Source: a filamentous cyanobacterium ESFC-1 (GTDB taxonomy: Bacteria; Cyanobacteriota; Cyanobacteriia; Cyanobacteriales; Spirulinaceae). Taken from it: a stretch of 50,378 nucleotides of DNA. Below, piece by piece: positions 7,862 through 16,141 of the stretch. Positions within the stretch are counted from its first letter, which is position 1. Each line of letters begins with the position of its first letter. The stretch is from positions 1,376,031 through 1,426,408 of the forward strand of contig KB904821.1 in NCBI GenBank assembly GCA_000380225.1, in the 5' to 3' direction. Under the pieces are notes generated by a model. That model had not been told where the DNA came from. It was given only the letters and a program-made list of their open reading frames with translations, and made no database searches. The translations under genes were made by a program, and so were the position numbers.

Positions 7862-9778
7862 TTATAATTTATCTTGCAACCAATAGGTCATCATTTCCCC
7901 TTTGCCTTTGACGTTAATCATACCCCGTTCGACGAAAACATAGCGATTTTTGAGGCATTCGTAAGTGGCGGCGGTGACTTGAATTGAACCGGGTTGCCCG
8001 GAAGATTCCATGCGAGAGGCAATATTAACCGCATCCCCCCAAAGGTCATAAATAAATTTCTTTTTACCAATAACTCCGGCGATCGCGACTCCGGTATTAA
8101 TACCAATGCGAATTTGTAGGTTTTCGTTATGTTGGGTTTGAAAGCGATCGACTGCTATTTGCATTTCTAAAGCCATGTCTGCGATCGCGTCGGCATGATC
8201 CGGGCGGGGAGTGGGTAATCCGGCGGCTACCATGTAGGCATCCCCAATGGTTTTGATTTTTTCGAGGTTGTATTTTTCGACTAAGTTATCAAATGCCGAA
8301 AAGATGTCATTGAGGAGGTTAACCAGTTGAATCGGTTGTAGTCGGGCCGAAAGGGGGGTAAAACCAACGATATCGGCAAATAATATCGTTACTTCGTCGA
8401 AATTCTCCGCGATCGCGTCGCTGTCTTCTTTGAGTCGTTCGGCGATCGCGGCGGGTAGAATATTCAGTAGCAACTCTTCAGATTTGTCTTTTTCGGCTTT
8501 TAATTCCGCCGTCCGCATTTCGACGCGATCTTCGAGGAGATTAAAGGATTCTTGCAGTTGAAAAGCCATCGCATTAAAAGATTGCGCCAGTCGCCGTAAT
8601 TCGAGGGTGGGCGGGGCGTTTACCTGTCGATCGAGGTGGCCGGCGGAAATGGCTTCTGCCGCACTTGTCAGGTCTTGTAAGGGGCGACTCAGCCAACGGG
8701 CGGTTAGCAATCCGGTAGCGGTGGCGATCGCGAGGGCAATCAGGCAAAGTACAAAGGTAATGCGGGCTTGTTGGTGAATCTGCCCCATAAAGGCGGTTTC
8801 GGGAATGGCTGCGACAATTAACCAATCGAGGCCGTTTTCGTTGGGAAAGGGGAGGATTTGCACTCTTTGGCGAGTATTTTGGTAGCGAAAGCTAAAGTGT
8901 TTTCGTTGCTTAATTTGAGCAAAGTTGGGGAATTGCTGCTGAATTTGGGCTTTTGTGGCGTTAATCAGGGGGCTGGTAAATTCTGAAGTCGTCGTTTCCG
9001 TATTTTCTGCGTCTGGGTCAATGGAACTGCTGACAATTTCCCCGTCGCGATTGATAATAAAGGTAGTACCGGATTGACTGACGGGGAGTTGTTGCAAAAA
9101 TTCGGCGATCGCTTCTAAGGTAAAGTCTGCCCCCAATACGCCCACAAGTTCGTAGTTGCGATCGTAGAAAGGACGGGCAAAGCTAATGCCTAAGACGGGG
9201 GGATCGGATTCAAATTTATAGGGTTTTGTCCATCGGGGTTGACGATGGGCGATCGCGCCTCTAAACCACGGTCTTTCGAGAATTTCAGTGCTTCTGCGGC
9301 GTTGTAGTTGCCATTGATCGTTCTGGCGTTGATATATTTCGGCTAGGGCATTGGGACGGTCTTTGAGGGTAAACTCAAAGGTGTTTTGGGGAGTGCGGTG
9401 GATTTCGACATAAGTACCGCGATCGCCCCCAAAATAAATGTAGGTCAGTTCGTCAAACCATTGGCTTTGTTGGACGAGATGCGATCGCCAAGTTTCGAGA
9501 TCGTCGGGATTCAGTTGTCCGGTTTGCAGCATATCTGCGTTCATTTGCACCGCTAAGGGGGGAATGGCGGTGTAAGCTTGGAGTTGTTCGAGGATGCGAT
9601 CGCTGGTTTCGTCTAAAAGTTGGTCTGCGAGGGTTTCGACGGCACTTTGACCATTGCGATAAGACAGGTAGCCCACTCCCCCAACCGCCAAGAAAATTTG
9701 TAATAAAAAGGGGATTGCCAGTATCCAGCGTAAAGGAATGCGGCGCAAAAAGAGAGCAAATTGGGCTGGGATCGTCAT
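7862..9778 (-). CDS. Membrane adenylate cyclase with Cache and HAMP domains
   Basis: The 638-residue protein has a first membrane helix (~15-38), a large extracytoplasmic Cache-type sensor (~40-330, with GVLGADFTLEAIAEFL), a second helix (~340-362, ITFVLCLIALAIATATGLL), a HAMP linker (to ~415), a coiled coil and a class III cyclase domain (~445-638). Catalytic features: FADIVGFT and GDAYM (metal aspartates), KIKTIGD (purine-selecting Lys) and DLWGDAVNIASRM (second adenine-selecting Asp, then the Asn and Arg). The Lys/Asp pair points to ATP rather than GTP. It should sense an extracellular small ligand and make cAMP; the Crp/Fnr protein at 29335 is a plausible receptor. Upstream lies 625 bases without a gene. 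Confidence 0.9.
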   Translation of the reverse strand: MTIPAQFALFLRRIPLRWILAIPFLLQIFLAVGGVGYLSYRNGQSAVETLADQLLDETSDRILEQLQAYTAIPPLAVQMNADMLQTGQLNPDDLETWRSHLVQQSQWFDELTYIYFGGDRGTYVEIHRTPQNTFEFTLKDRPNALAEIYQRQNDQWQLQRRRSTEILERPWFRGAIAHRQPRWTKPYKFESDPPVLGISFARPFYDRNYELVGVLGADFTLEAIAEFLQQLPVSQSGTTFIINRDGEIVSSSIDPDAENTETTTSEFTSPLINATKAQIQQQFPNFAQIKQRKHFSFRYQNTRQRVQILPFPNENGLDWLIVAAIPETAFMGQIHQQARITFVLCLIALAIATATGLLTARWLSRPLQDLTSAAEAISAGHLDRQVNAPPTLELRRLAQSFNAMAFQLQESFNLLEDRVEMRTAELKAEKDKSEELLLNILPAAIAERLKEDSDAIAENFDEVTILFADIVGFTPLSARLQPIQLVNLLNDIFSAFDNLVEKYNLEKIKTIGDAYMVAAGLPTPRPDHADAIADMALEMQIAVDRFQTQHNENLQIRIGINTGVAIAGVIGKKKFIYDLWGDAVNIASRMESSGQPGSIQVTAATYECLKNRYVFVERGMINVKGKGEMMTYWLQDKL

Positions 9779-10403
9779 TGCTTTGGGTCAGGAGGGCGAT
9801 CGGGGAATGAGAACTAGATTAACGCGAAAAAACAACTGAATGGGCGTAACTCAAAACTTGAGATTATTTTGATGTCTTTTATACTGCGGTATTGCCCCTG
9901 ATTTAGATTTCACATTACACCAAAATTGGCGACAAAGATAAAATTATTATTGATTTTTAATTTATTTTAAAATTACCGGAAATTTATTGACTCATTAGGG
10001 TCTGCTGACTCAGTTAAACCTAGGAAAATGGCAGTAATTTACCAGTAAATAAGCAGTAGTACGGGGAAAGCTACGATCCAAACCATTGAGTCAATTTACT
10101 TCACTGTTTATAAAACTCAAAAAGCCATCGAATTACGCCCCGGTTGTCAAGATTATCCCTCCGATCAAGTGGTTGGGACTTGCCGTGATTATACTATAGT
10201 AATTCCAAATAAAAACCAGCAGCCCCTCTCCCGCAGGAGAGGGGTTTGGGGTGAGGGCGGTTCAGGGATAATACGATACCTTTATTGGGAGATGACTGTA
10301 CGGAAACTAATTGTAATGACTATAGAGCTTTTCAAAGGGCTGAGGCTTTTGCAAAAGTTAGTCGTTTACCGATGATTGATTATATCTTACCCCATTTTTA
10401 GCT
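9779..10403. other. 625 bp gene-free region upstream of the cyclase
   Basis: The part nearest the cyclase (9840-10060) is AT-rich with poly-T/A runs and no recognisable gene. Positions ~10100-10200 contain a short open stretch (reading TVYKTQKAIELRPG) with no start or domain, perhaps a gene remnant. A repeat element shared with 21.7-21.9 kb occupies ~10188-10325. Confidence 0.6.
10188..10325 (+). repeat. Interspersed repeat (~135 bp), copy 1
   Basis: Words in order: TAGTAATTCCAAATAAAAACC, then AGCAGCCCCTCTCCCGCAGG with AGAGGGG (a hairpin), TTTGGGGTGAGGGC, and further on ACTGTACGGAAACTAATTGT. The same words in the same order occur on the minus strand at 21720-21860, with divergence mainly in the middle hairpin. 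Confidence 0.8.
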
Positions 10404-12197
10404 TTAGATATCACCATCTTGGGCGCGAATATTGGAAACTTCAGGACAGTGATACAGTTGATAGTTGTAGCCGTCTAAAGTGGGAAAAACTTGACGATCG
10501 ATAGTACAATCATTTAACTCGATGGGAGCATAAAAGTTAATAAGCCATAAATCGAGCGATCGCGGTAATTTTCTCAAGGTATATTGTAGGGTTTCTGTCG
10601 CCACTTTTGAGCCTTTCTGGGGTTGATGAGCGAGTAAAAATTGCGTTTTGTCTGCCATAGGACTGTCTTTTAATAGCCAAGCAATGCTCATCATTTCCCC
10701 GGTTTGGACGAGGCTTTCGTGGGTAGTCGCCATGAGGACTGTAGCGGCTTGAGATTCTTCTAAAATGGGTTGGAGTAAATCCGGGCGATAATATTTCTGA
10801 TAGCCTAAATTACTAACGACAGTAATACCACTACATAAGCCCATAATCACCATCGCGATCGCCATTATTTTACCTTGACGATAAACCGGCTGACGACGCA
10901 ACTTTTTCGGGAAAGGTTGGATTTGGAAATGTAGGCGATCGCGCTGCCAACAAGCCGCTAAAATAGCACCGAGAATCAGTATAACTGCCGGAAAGTACAC
11001 AAAGCTATAACGAGCGCCTCTGGTAATATCAATTCCGAAAATATAAGTCATTCCTAAAAAAGTCGCGATCGCGCTGGCAATAAAACTAAATAATAATTGT
11101 ATTCCTAAGCGAGTCTGAAGTTGTTTGAGGTAGACTTTTCTGCCCCAAATTACAATCGGAATCAACCAAAATAAATATAAAGCCATTATTACCCCAGAAA
11201 CAATTGCTAGAGGCAACCACGGCGATTCTACCGGCAGCAGAAACGACATGGGAACAATCGCCGCCGCTAATTGAAAGATAGGACTAATAATTCCTAAAAT
11301 AGAACTATAATTCGTTTGAATCCAAGCCGTCTTTGTGCTGCCATAATCCGGCGGTAAAACTTGAAATCGCCATAATAAAATGACTGTGGCTGTTAAAACT
11401 ACAGCAATACTCAACCGTCCGATATTAGAAACTAAGTCATAACGCTTGCCTTGCCCAAACGCGATCGCAACTCCCCCCAAAATGACCATCGCTTCGGCTA
11501 ATAAAGTCAGAACAAAAAAGTAATGATTTAAAAAACCCAAACTATTCACAATCGCCCAAACGACCATTAACCCCACGGGAATCGTTTTGCCATACCACAA
11601 GCATTGAATAGTCTTAAACCAGCAAAACAAAGAAGCGATAACAAATAGTATTCCCAAAGTATAATGACGACCTTCCTGGGCTAAATAAATCCCATAAGGA
11701 GAAATTGCCATGAGAATTGCACAGCCCTGGGCAATCAAAGCAGAACGAAAAATCGCCTTAGCCAAAGCATAAATCGCCGGAATTGCTAAAACCCCAAAAA
11801 CCACAGAAAGCGATCGCACCGCCCACAAAGATATATACTCATCTTGAGGAAATAGCTTCAGCCACAAGTGCATCAACAGAAAAAATAACGGCGGATGATT
11901 ATCCTCTGTAATTAACTTCGTAAAAACATCCCCCAAATTGCCGCCTAAATTGGTTTGCAACGGCATTAATAACTGGTTTAATGTAATCGGTTCATCTACC
12001 GGAATTGGCAGATAACTATTCCCCAAACTAAACGTCAGGGTGGCAAATTCATCTGTCCAAGGGGGTTTTGCCGTCAAATTTACAAACCGCAAAACAGCCC
12101 CAATCGCAGTCCACAGCCACAACCAAGGTACAGGAGTTACAGTTTGACGATTTGCAGCAGGAGTAAGGACGCGGGATTTGAGCTTAGATGATGGCAT
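10404..12197 (-). CDS. GT39-like (PMT/ArnT superfamily) membrane glycosyltransferase
   Basis: A 597-residue protein with about ten to twelve membrane segments. The first extracytoplasmic loop carries KPPWTDEF (acidic pair expected to be catalytic in GT-C enzymes) and a later EDNHPPLFFLLMHLW, the conserved NHPPL motif; EGRHYTLG is also conserved in the family. Such enzymes move a sugar from a polyprenyl-phosphate donor to protein or glycan outside the plasma membrane. The C-terminal ~120 residues form a soluble domain. It is divergent from the symporter gene, sharing a 132 bp spacer. Confidence 0.85.
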   Translation of the reverse strand: MPSSKLKSRVLTPAANRQTVTPVPWLWLWTAIGAVLRFVNLTAKPPWTDEFATLTFSLGNSYLPIPVDEPITLNQLLMPLQTNLGGNLGDVFTKLITEDNHPPLFFLLMHLWLKLFPQDEYISLWAVRSLSVVFGVLAIPAIYALAKAIFRSALIAQGCAILMAISPYGIYLAQEGRHYTLGILFVIASLFCWFKTIQCLWYGKTIPVGLMVVWAIVNSLGFLNHYFFVLTLLAEAMVILGGVAIAFGQGKRYDLVSNIGRLSIAVVLTATVILLWRFQVLPPDYGSTKTAWIQTNYSSILGIISPIFQLAAAIVPMSFLLPVESPWLPLAIVSGVIMALYLFWLIPIVIWGRKVYLKQLQTRLGIQLLFSFIASAIATFLGMTYIFGIDITRGARYSFVYFPAVILILGAILAACWQRDRLHFQIQPFPKKLRRQPVYRQGKIMAIAMVIMGLCSGITVVSNLGYQKYYRPDLLQPILEESQAATVLMATTHESLVQTGEMMSIAWLLKDSPMADKTQFLLAHQPQKGSKVATETLQYTLRKLPRSLDLWLINFYAPIELNDCTIDRQVFPTLDGYNYQLYHCPEVSNIRAQDGDI

Positions 12198-12329
12198 AAC
12201 CTAAAGAGTGAACCCAAAAAACGGTAAACTAATCTGCACTTTAACAACTAATTCGCCCTGAAAATTGTTCCGCATCGTGGCAAGATGATTCAAGTTTCCT
12301 GATTCTGGTATCCTTCGCGCAACCAAAAT

Positions 12330-14198
12330 ATGCAACTGATTGACTGGCTCATTATCTTGTTATATCTAATCTTGACGATGGGAGTGGGTTTATATCTCGC
12401 TCGTCAAGGTTCAAAAAGTTTGGTAGACTTCTTTGTATCGGGGCGATCGCTCTCCTGGTGGTTAGCCGGAACCAGCATGGCTGCGACCACCTTCTCCATT
12501 GATACCCCGTTGTATATTGCCGGAGTTGTAGCCACGCGGGGGATTGCCGGAAACTGGGAATGGTGGAGTTTTGGCATTGCCCATGTTATTCTGATTTATG
12601 TCTTTGCTCGTTTGTGGCGGCGATCGCAAATCGTCACCGATGCCGAACTCACCGAAATACGCTACGGTGGCACAACCGCAGCCGTTTTACGCGCCACCAA
12701 AGCCTTTTTATTCGCCGTCCCCATCAACTGTATTGGCATTGGTTACGCGATGTTGGCCATGGTCAAAGTCATCGACGCATTGCAACTATGGCAGAGTTTA
12801 GGCATTGACCCCGACCAACTGGGGGTAAACTTAATTAACATTACCGGCAGCGGCTTCTGGGAAACCTTGGGAATCAGCCTCACCCCGGATGTCATTATCA
12901 AACTTCTCAGCGTTATTGCCATTAGCCTGTTTGTCCTCGCTTACTCCAGCTTTTCCGGTTTATGGGGAGTTGTAGCCACCGACTTTTTTCAATTCTTCCT
13001 CGGCTTATTTGGGGCTATTATCGTCGCAATTATCGCAGTCAGGGACGTTGGGGGAATCCGCGAATTAGTCCCCACCGTCCAACAAGCCACCGATATCGAT
13101 GTTTTGTCCTTTCTCCCCATCACCAGTAACTTTACCTGGAGTGATGCAGCCGGAATCACTGCAACCACCTTCTCGGCTTATATTTTTGTGCAGTGGTGGG
13201 CGTTTCGTCGCAGCGATGGGGGAGGGGAATTTATCCAGCGTCTCGCGGCCGCGAAAGATGAAGCCGAAGCCGAAAAAGCTACTTGGTTTTTCAACATCCT
13301 GCACTACATCATTCGTACTTGGCCGTGGATATTGGTCGCCCTGGCCGCGATCGTGCTGTATCCTAACCTAGAAGACCCGGAATTAGGCTATCCAACTCTC
13401 ATGCTGGATTATCTCCCCCCAGGCTTACTGGGGCTTGTGGTTGCGTCCTTGGTTGCGGCGTTTATGAGTACCGTTTCCACCTCGATTAACTGGGGGGCTT
13501 CTTATCTCACCAATGACCTTTATTTGCGCTTCTTTCGCCCGGATGCCCCGCAATCTGAGTTGGTCTTCATGGGACGGATTGCCTCGGTTATAGTAACCAT
13601 TCTAGGCGCGATCGCGGCCTTTTATGCCCAAGATGTCCGCACCGTTTTCCGCCTCGTTATCGCCATTGGTACAGGCCCCGGACTGGTTCTCATTCTACGC
13701 TGGTTTTGGTGGCGCATCAACGGGGCTGCTGAACTAACGGCTATGGTTGCAGGCTTTATTTTCGGGCTGCTGACCACTTATGTCCCCACTTTTTCCGATT
13801 TATTTCCAGATTTCGGCTTCCAACTCCTCTTTATCTCCACAGCCACAGCGATACTTTGGATTATCGTGATGTTAGTCACACCCCCCGAAAGTAGCGAGAC
13901 TCTAGACCAATTCTACCTACGAGTACGTCCCGGCGGCCCCGGTTGGCAACCCCAACGGCAACGCACAGGAGTTAAACCCGAACAAGATTTAGCCCAGGAT
14001 TTACTCAAAGTCGTAGCCGCTATTTTTGTGCTTTTCGGTTCTATGTTCGCCATTGGGGGCTTTTTACTCCTAAAAGCAGTTACGGGCTTTGTTTCTCTCG
14101 CGGTTGCGGTAGCTGGCGGCTTCTGGCTGCGTCAACTCAGTAAGCGCAAGGTGCGTCCGATGCCTCGTCCGGGCTTAGATGATGATGATATTTTGTAG
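12330..14198 (+). CDS. Sodium:solute symporter family transporter
   Basis: A 622-residue integral membrane protein with about 13-14 helices. Family features include the start LIDWLIILLYLILTMGVGLYLAR, DFFVSGRSLSWWLAGTSMAAT with TFSIDTPLYIAG (Na+ and substrate site region), and ASLVAAFMSTVSTSINWGASYL (second Na+ site). It is longer than the typical ~500 residues because of an extended C-terminus after residue ~520 with two further hydrophobic segments. Substrate unknown. The last ~43 codons (14071-14198) recur in diverged form at 15950-16077, on the other side of a small cassette. Confidence 0.9.
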   Translation: MQLIDWLIILLYLILTMGVGLYLARQGSKSLVDFFVSGRSLSWWLAGTSMAATTFSIDTPLYIAGVVATRGIAGNWEWWSFGIAHVILIYVFARLWRRSQIVTDAELTEIRYGGTTAAVLRATKAFLFAVPINCIGIGYAMLAMVKVIDALQLWQSLGIDPDQLGVNLINITGSGFWETLGISLTPDVIIKLLSVIAISLFVLAYSSFSGLWGVVATDFFQFFLGLFGAIIVAIIAVRDVGGIRELVPTVQQATDIDVLSFLPITSNFTWSDAAGITATTFSAYIFVQWWAFRRSDGGGEFIQRLAAAKDEAEAEKATWFFNILHYIIRTWPWILVALAAIVLYPNLEDPELGYPTLMLDYLPPGLLGLVVASLVAAFMSTVSTSINWGASYLTNDLYLRFFRPDAPQSELVFMGRIASVIVTILGAIAAFYAQDVRTVFRLVIAIGTGPGLVLILRWFWWRINGAAELTAMVAGFIFGLLTTYVPTFSDLFPDFGFQLLFISTATAILWIIVMLVTPPESSETLDQFYLRVRPGGPGWQPQRQRTGVKPEQDLAQDLLKVVAAIFVLFGSMFAIGGFLLLKAVTGFVSLAVAVAGGFWLRQLSKRKVRPMPRPGLDDDDIL

Positions 14199-14241
14199 AG
14201 TTAGAATCAGTTAAGTAGTCACTGTTGAGGCGATAATTAAA

Positions 14242-14508
14242 ATGACCCTTCGACAACCTCGCTATAGTAAAGAAGAATTTGCCAAGAGGGGCGATCGCAT
14301 TTACGAAACGCAAATTCATCCTAAACTAAAAGAGAGCGATCGCGGCAAAATTGTCGCCATTGATATAGAAACCGGGGCATTTGAAATAGCTAATACCCCT
14401 ATTATTGCCACAGATCGCCTTTATGAAAAGTACCCCGATGCTCAACCTTGGGTAATTCGTATTGGCCATCGTACCCTTTATCGTTTTGGCTCTCAAAGTC
14501 TGAAATAA
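14242..14508 (+). CDS. Small conserved protein paired with a retropepsin-like protein
   Basis: An 88-residue protein without a recognised domain: PRYSKEEFAKRGDRIYE, a central GKIVAIDIETGAFEIA and a C-terminal PWVIRIGHRTLYRFGS. I recall proteins of this type as common in cyanobacteria, often just upstream of a short aspartyl-protease-like gene, as here (6 bp gap). The arrangement and its place in a mobile-looking cassette resemble a toxin-antitoxin or addiction pair, but no function has been established as far as I know. Start ATG 14242. Confidence 0.75.
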   Translation: MTLRQPRYSKEEFAKRGDRIYETQIHPKLKESDRGKIVAIDIETGAFEIANTPIIATDRLYEKYPDAQPWVIRIGHRTLYRFGSQSLK

Positions 14509-14514
14509 TTAGTT

Positions 14515-14886
14515 ATGATGCAAGGCTTTGTCAATCAAAACGGTGAAGCTATAATTCGGCTTGCAGTTGGTAGTGCTGACAGTCCCAAACAAATGATTGA
14601 GGCATTAATCGATACAGGCTTCACTGGTTTTCTATCTCTCCCTTCATCTACAATTGCATCTCTTAATTTACCGTGGATATTTCGCGATCTTGGAACTTTA
14701 GGTGATGGTAGTGAAGTTGTTTTTGATATGTATCGTGTCACCGTCATTTGGGATGGTCAAATCAAGGTTATAGATGTAGCCGCTTCTGAATCTACTCCAC
14801 TGGTAGGAATGAGTTTATTAAGTGGCTTTAAAGTTCAGATTGAAGTTATCGAAGGAGGAAATGTTTTAATTGAAGCATTGAATTAA
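14515..14886 (+). CDS. Retropepsin-like (clan AA) aspartic protease
   Basis: A 123-residue single-domain protein. ALIDTGFTGFLSLP is the active-site DTG with the hydrophobic flanks of retropepsins; TLGDGSEVVFDMY and a C-terminal PLVGMSLLSGFKVQI (the family's LLG-x-x-hydrophobic equivalent) complete the fold. One DTG per chain means it should work as a homodimer. The start ATG at 14515 is followed by a second ATG at 14518. Its substrate is unknown; the 88-residue protein encoded immediately upstream is an obvious candidate partner. Confidence 0.8.
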   Translation: MMQGFVNQNGEAIIRLAVGSADSPKQMIEALIDTGFTGFLSLPSSTIASLNLPWIFRDLGTLGDGSEVVFDMYRVTVIWDGQIKVIDVAASESTPLVGMSLLSGFKVQIEVIEGGNVLIEALN

Positions 14887-14917
14887 TTTCAAATTCAGAA
14901 TAAGAGGTGATTGTGGA

Positions 14918-15247
14918 ATGGAGAGACTAAATTATCCAAAACTTGTCCAAGAAATCTTAGAAACTCATGCCAAAGCTTGCTGTGACCAACAAACAGAAGT
15001 TAAATTATTATTTGATACCGATCGCGATCGCTATCAAGTTGTAAATATAGGTTGGCAAGAACTAACGCGCATATTTGGTTGTATTATTCATGTAGAAATT
15101 AAAGAAGGCAAAATTTGGATTGAACGGGATGGGACAGAAATTGGAGTTGCGAATGAATTAGTCGAGGCTGGAGTCCCAAAACAGGATATAGTTTTGGCTT
15201 TTAAAGCTCCGTATAAACGAAAATTTACTGACTTTGCTGCTCATTAA
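14918..15247 (+). CDS. xisI: XisI family protein (orphan, no XisH)
   Basis: A 109-residue protein matching XisI, first described as an excision-controlling factor of the fdxN element of heterocystous cyanobacteria: DRYQVVNIGWQ, IFGCIIHVEIKEGKIWIERDGTE, NELVEAGVPKQDIVLAFK. It normally follows xisH, an endonuclease-like partner with which it forms a toxin-antitoxin-like pair; here no xisH precedes it. An in-frame ATG at 14918 follows GTGGA. The role of a solitary XisI is unknown; it may be a leftover antitoxin or act on an XisH made elsewhere. Confidence 0.85.
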   Translation: MERLNYPKLVQEILETHAKACCDQQTEVKLLFDTDRDRYQVVNIGWQELTRIFGCIIHVEIKEGKIWIERDGTEIGVANELVEAGVPKQDIVLAFKAPYKRKFTDFAAH

Positions 15248-15297
15248 AAATCATCGATCGCTATAATACAACCAATATCGCTCAAGCAAAATCCACA

Positions 15298-15552
15298 ATG
15301 TCCATTACCCTCGATTTACCCCCCAAAATTGAAGCCCTGCTGATCCAGCGTGCAGAAAGCGCCGGACAAGACATTTCCCAAATGGCGATCGCCGTTCTAA
15401 CTTTGGGGCTAAGTTTAGAGGATGATGATTTTTTTGAGGCTTTACAGGGTATTCAACAAGGACTTGATGATTTTGAACGAGGACAATTTTCGAGTTTAGA
15501 AGACTTTGTTAGCGAACAGAATCAAAAATACGGATTGTCCCTGGAAATATGA
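15298..15552 (+). CDS. Antitoxin-like protein of a type II pair
   Basis: An 84-residue acidic protein: the N-terminal half (SITLDLPPKIEALLIQRAES then GQDISQMAIAVL) looks like a ribbon-helix-helix DNA-binding segment, and the C-terminal half (DFERGQFSSLEDFVSEQ) is the tail that would wrap the toxin. Its stop codon overlaps the toxin start by 4 bases (ATGA), the usual arrangement of such pairs. The complex would be expected to repress its own promoter; a TATAAT-like word lies at about 15271. Confidence 0.75.
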   Translation: MSITLDLPPKIEALLIQRAESAGQDISQMAIAVLTLGLSLEDDDFFEALQGIQQGLDDFERGQFSSLEDFVSEQNQKYGLSLEI

Positions 15553-15887
15553 CATACCGCATTGATATTTCCAGCGTTGCGAAAGCCGAAATGGATGCCG
15601 CTTTCTTAAGTTTTTCTCAGTTTGTTACAGCAGATCGCGCCCAAACTTGGTATCAAGGGCTGATTGACGCGATCGCGTCTCTACAAGAAATGCCCCAACG
15701 ATGTCCCCTCGCTCGTGAGGATGCTTTCTTTAGCCAAGAAATTCGTCAACTGCTTTACAAGCAAGGAAAACAAACCTATCGTATTTTGTTTACAGTTCTT
15801 GAAGATCGACCTATTCTCACGGTCAGAATTCTTCATGTTCGTCATGCAGCCCAGAAGATCCTTGGTGAGCCGGAAGTCGAGGATTGA
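15549..15887 (+). CDS. RelE/ParE family toxin
   Basis: A 112-residue protein with the ParE/RelE pattern: YRIDISSVAKAEMDAAFLSF at the start, a central WYQGLIDAIASLQEMPQRCPLA, and the C-terminal strands EIRQLLYKQGKQTYRILFTV, then VRILHVRHAA. RelE members cleave mRNA on the ribosome and ParE members poison gyrase; residues seen here do not decide between these. It overlaps its antitoxin by 4 bases. Confidence 0.85.
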   Translation: MTYRIDISSVAKAEMDAAFLSFSQFVTADRAQTWYQGLIDAIASLQEMPQRCPLAREDAFFSQEIRQLLYKQGKQTYRILFTVLEDRPILTVRILHVRHAAQKILGEPEVED

Positions 15888-15949
15888 TAGTGATAGTTTT
15901 GGCTTTCATATATCGTGAGCGATCGCGTATTTTTTATTTGTAGTGACTA

Positions 15950-16077
15950 TAAAAGCAGTCACAGGCTTTGTTTCTCTCGCGGTTGCGGTGGTTGGTGGCT
16001 TCTGGCTGCGTCAACTCAGTAAACGCAAGGTGCGGCCAATGCCTCGTCCGGGCTTGAATGATGAAGATGTGTTGTAA
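15950..16077 (+). pseudogene. Second, diverged copy of the symporter 3' end
   Basis: This segment aligns base for base with the last ~43 codons of the symporter (14071-14198), including its stop codon. Over 41 codons from GCA I count about eight synonymous codon changes and four conservative replacements (A/V, D/N, D/E, I/V), so the copy diverged while still part of a working gene. Upstream of 15950 the similarity ends abruptly. The fragment has no start of its own and is taken as a remnant left by insertion, gene loss or recombination. Confidence 0.9.
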
Positions 16078-16141
16078 AGTAGTAGCAGAATCGGGATTTA
16101 GCCGAGTATTTGTAAATTATTGAGTTTTGGGAATAATTTTC

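Noticed and set aside
10090-10375. Open stretch reading TVYKTQKAIELRPG and on into the repeat element
   Set aside because: No start codon, no recognised domain and it crosses the interspersed repeat. At most a remnant of a gene, so it was not listed as a CDS.
13065-13371. Frames overlapping the middle of the symporter gene on both strands
   Set aside because: They are shadows of the conserved symporter frame, with no independent features.
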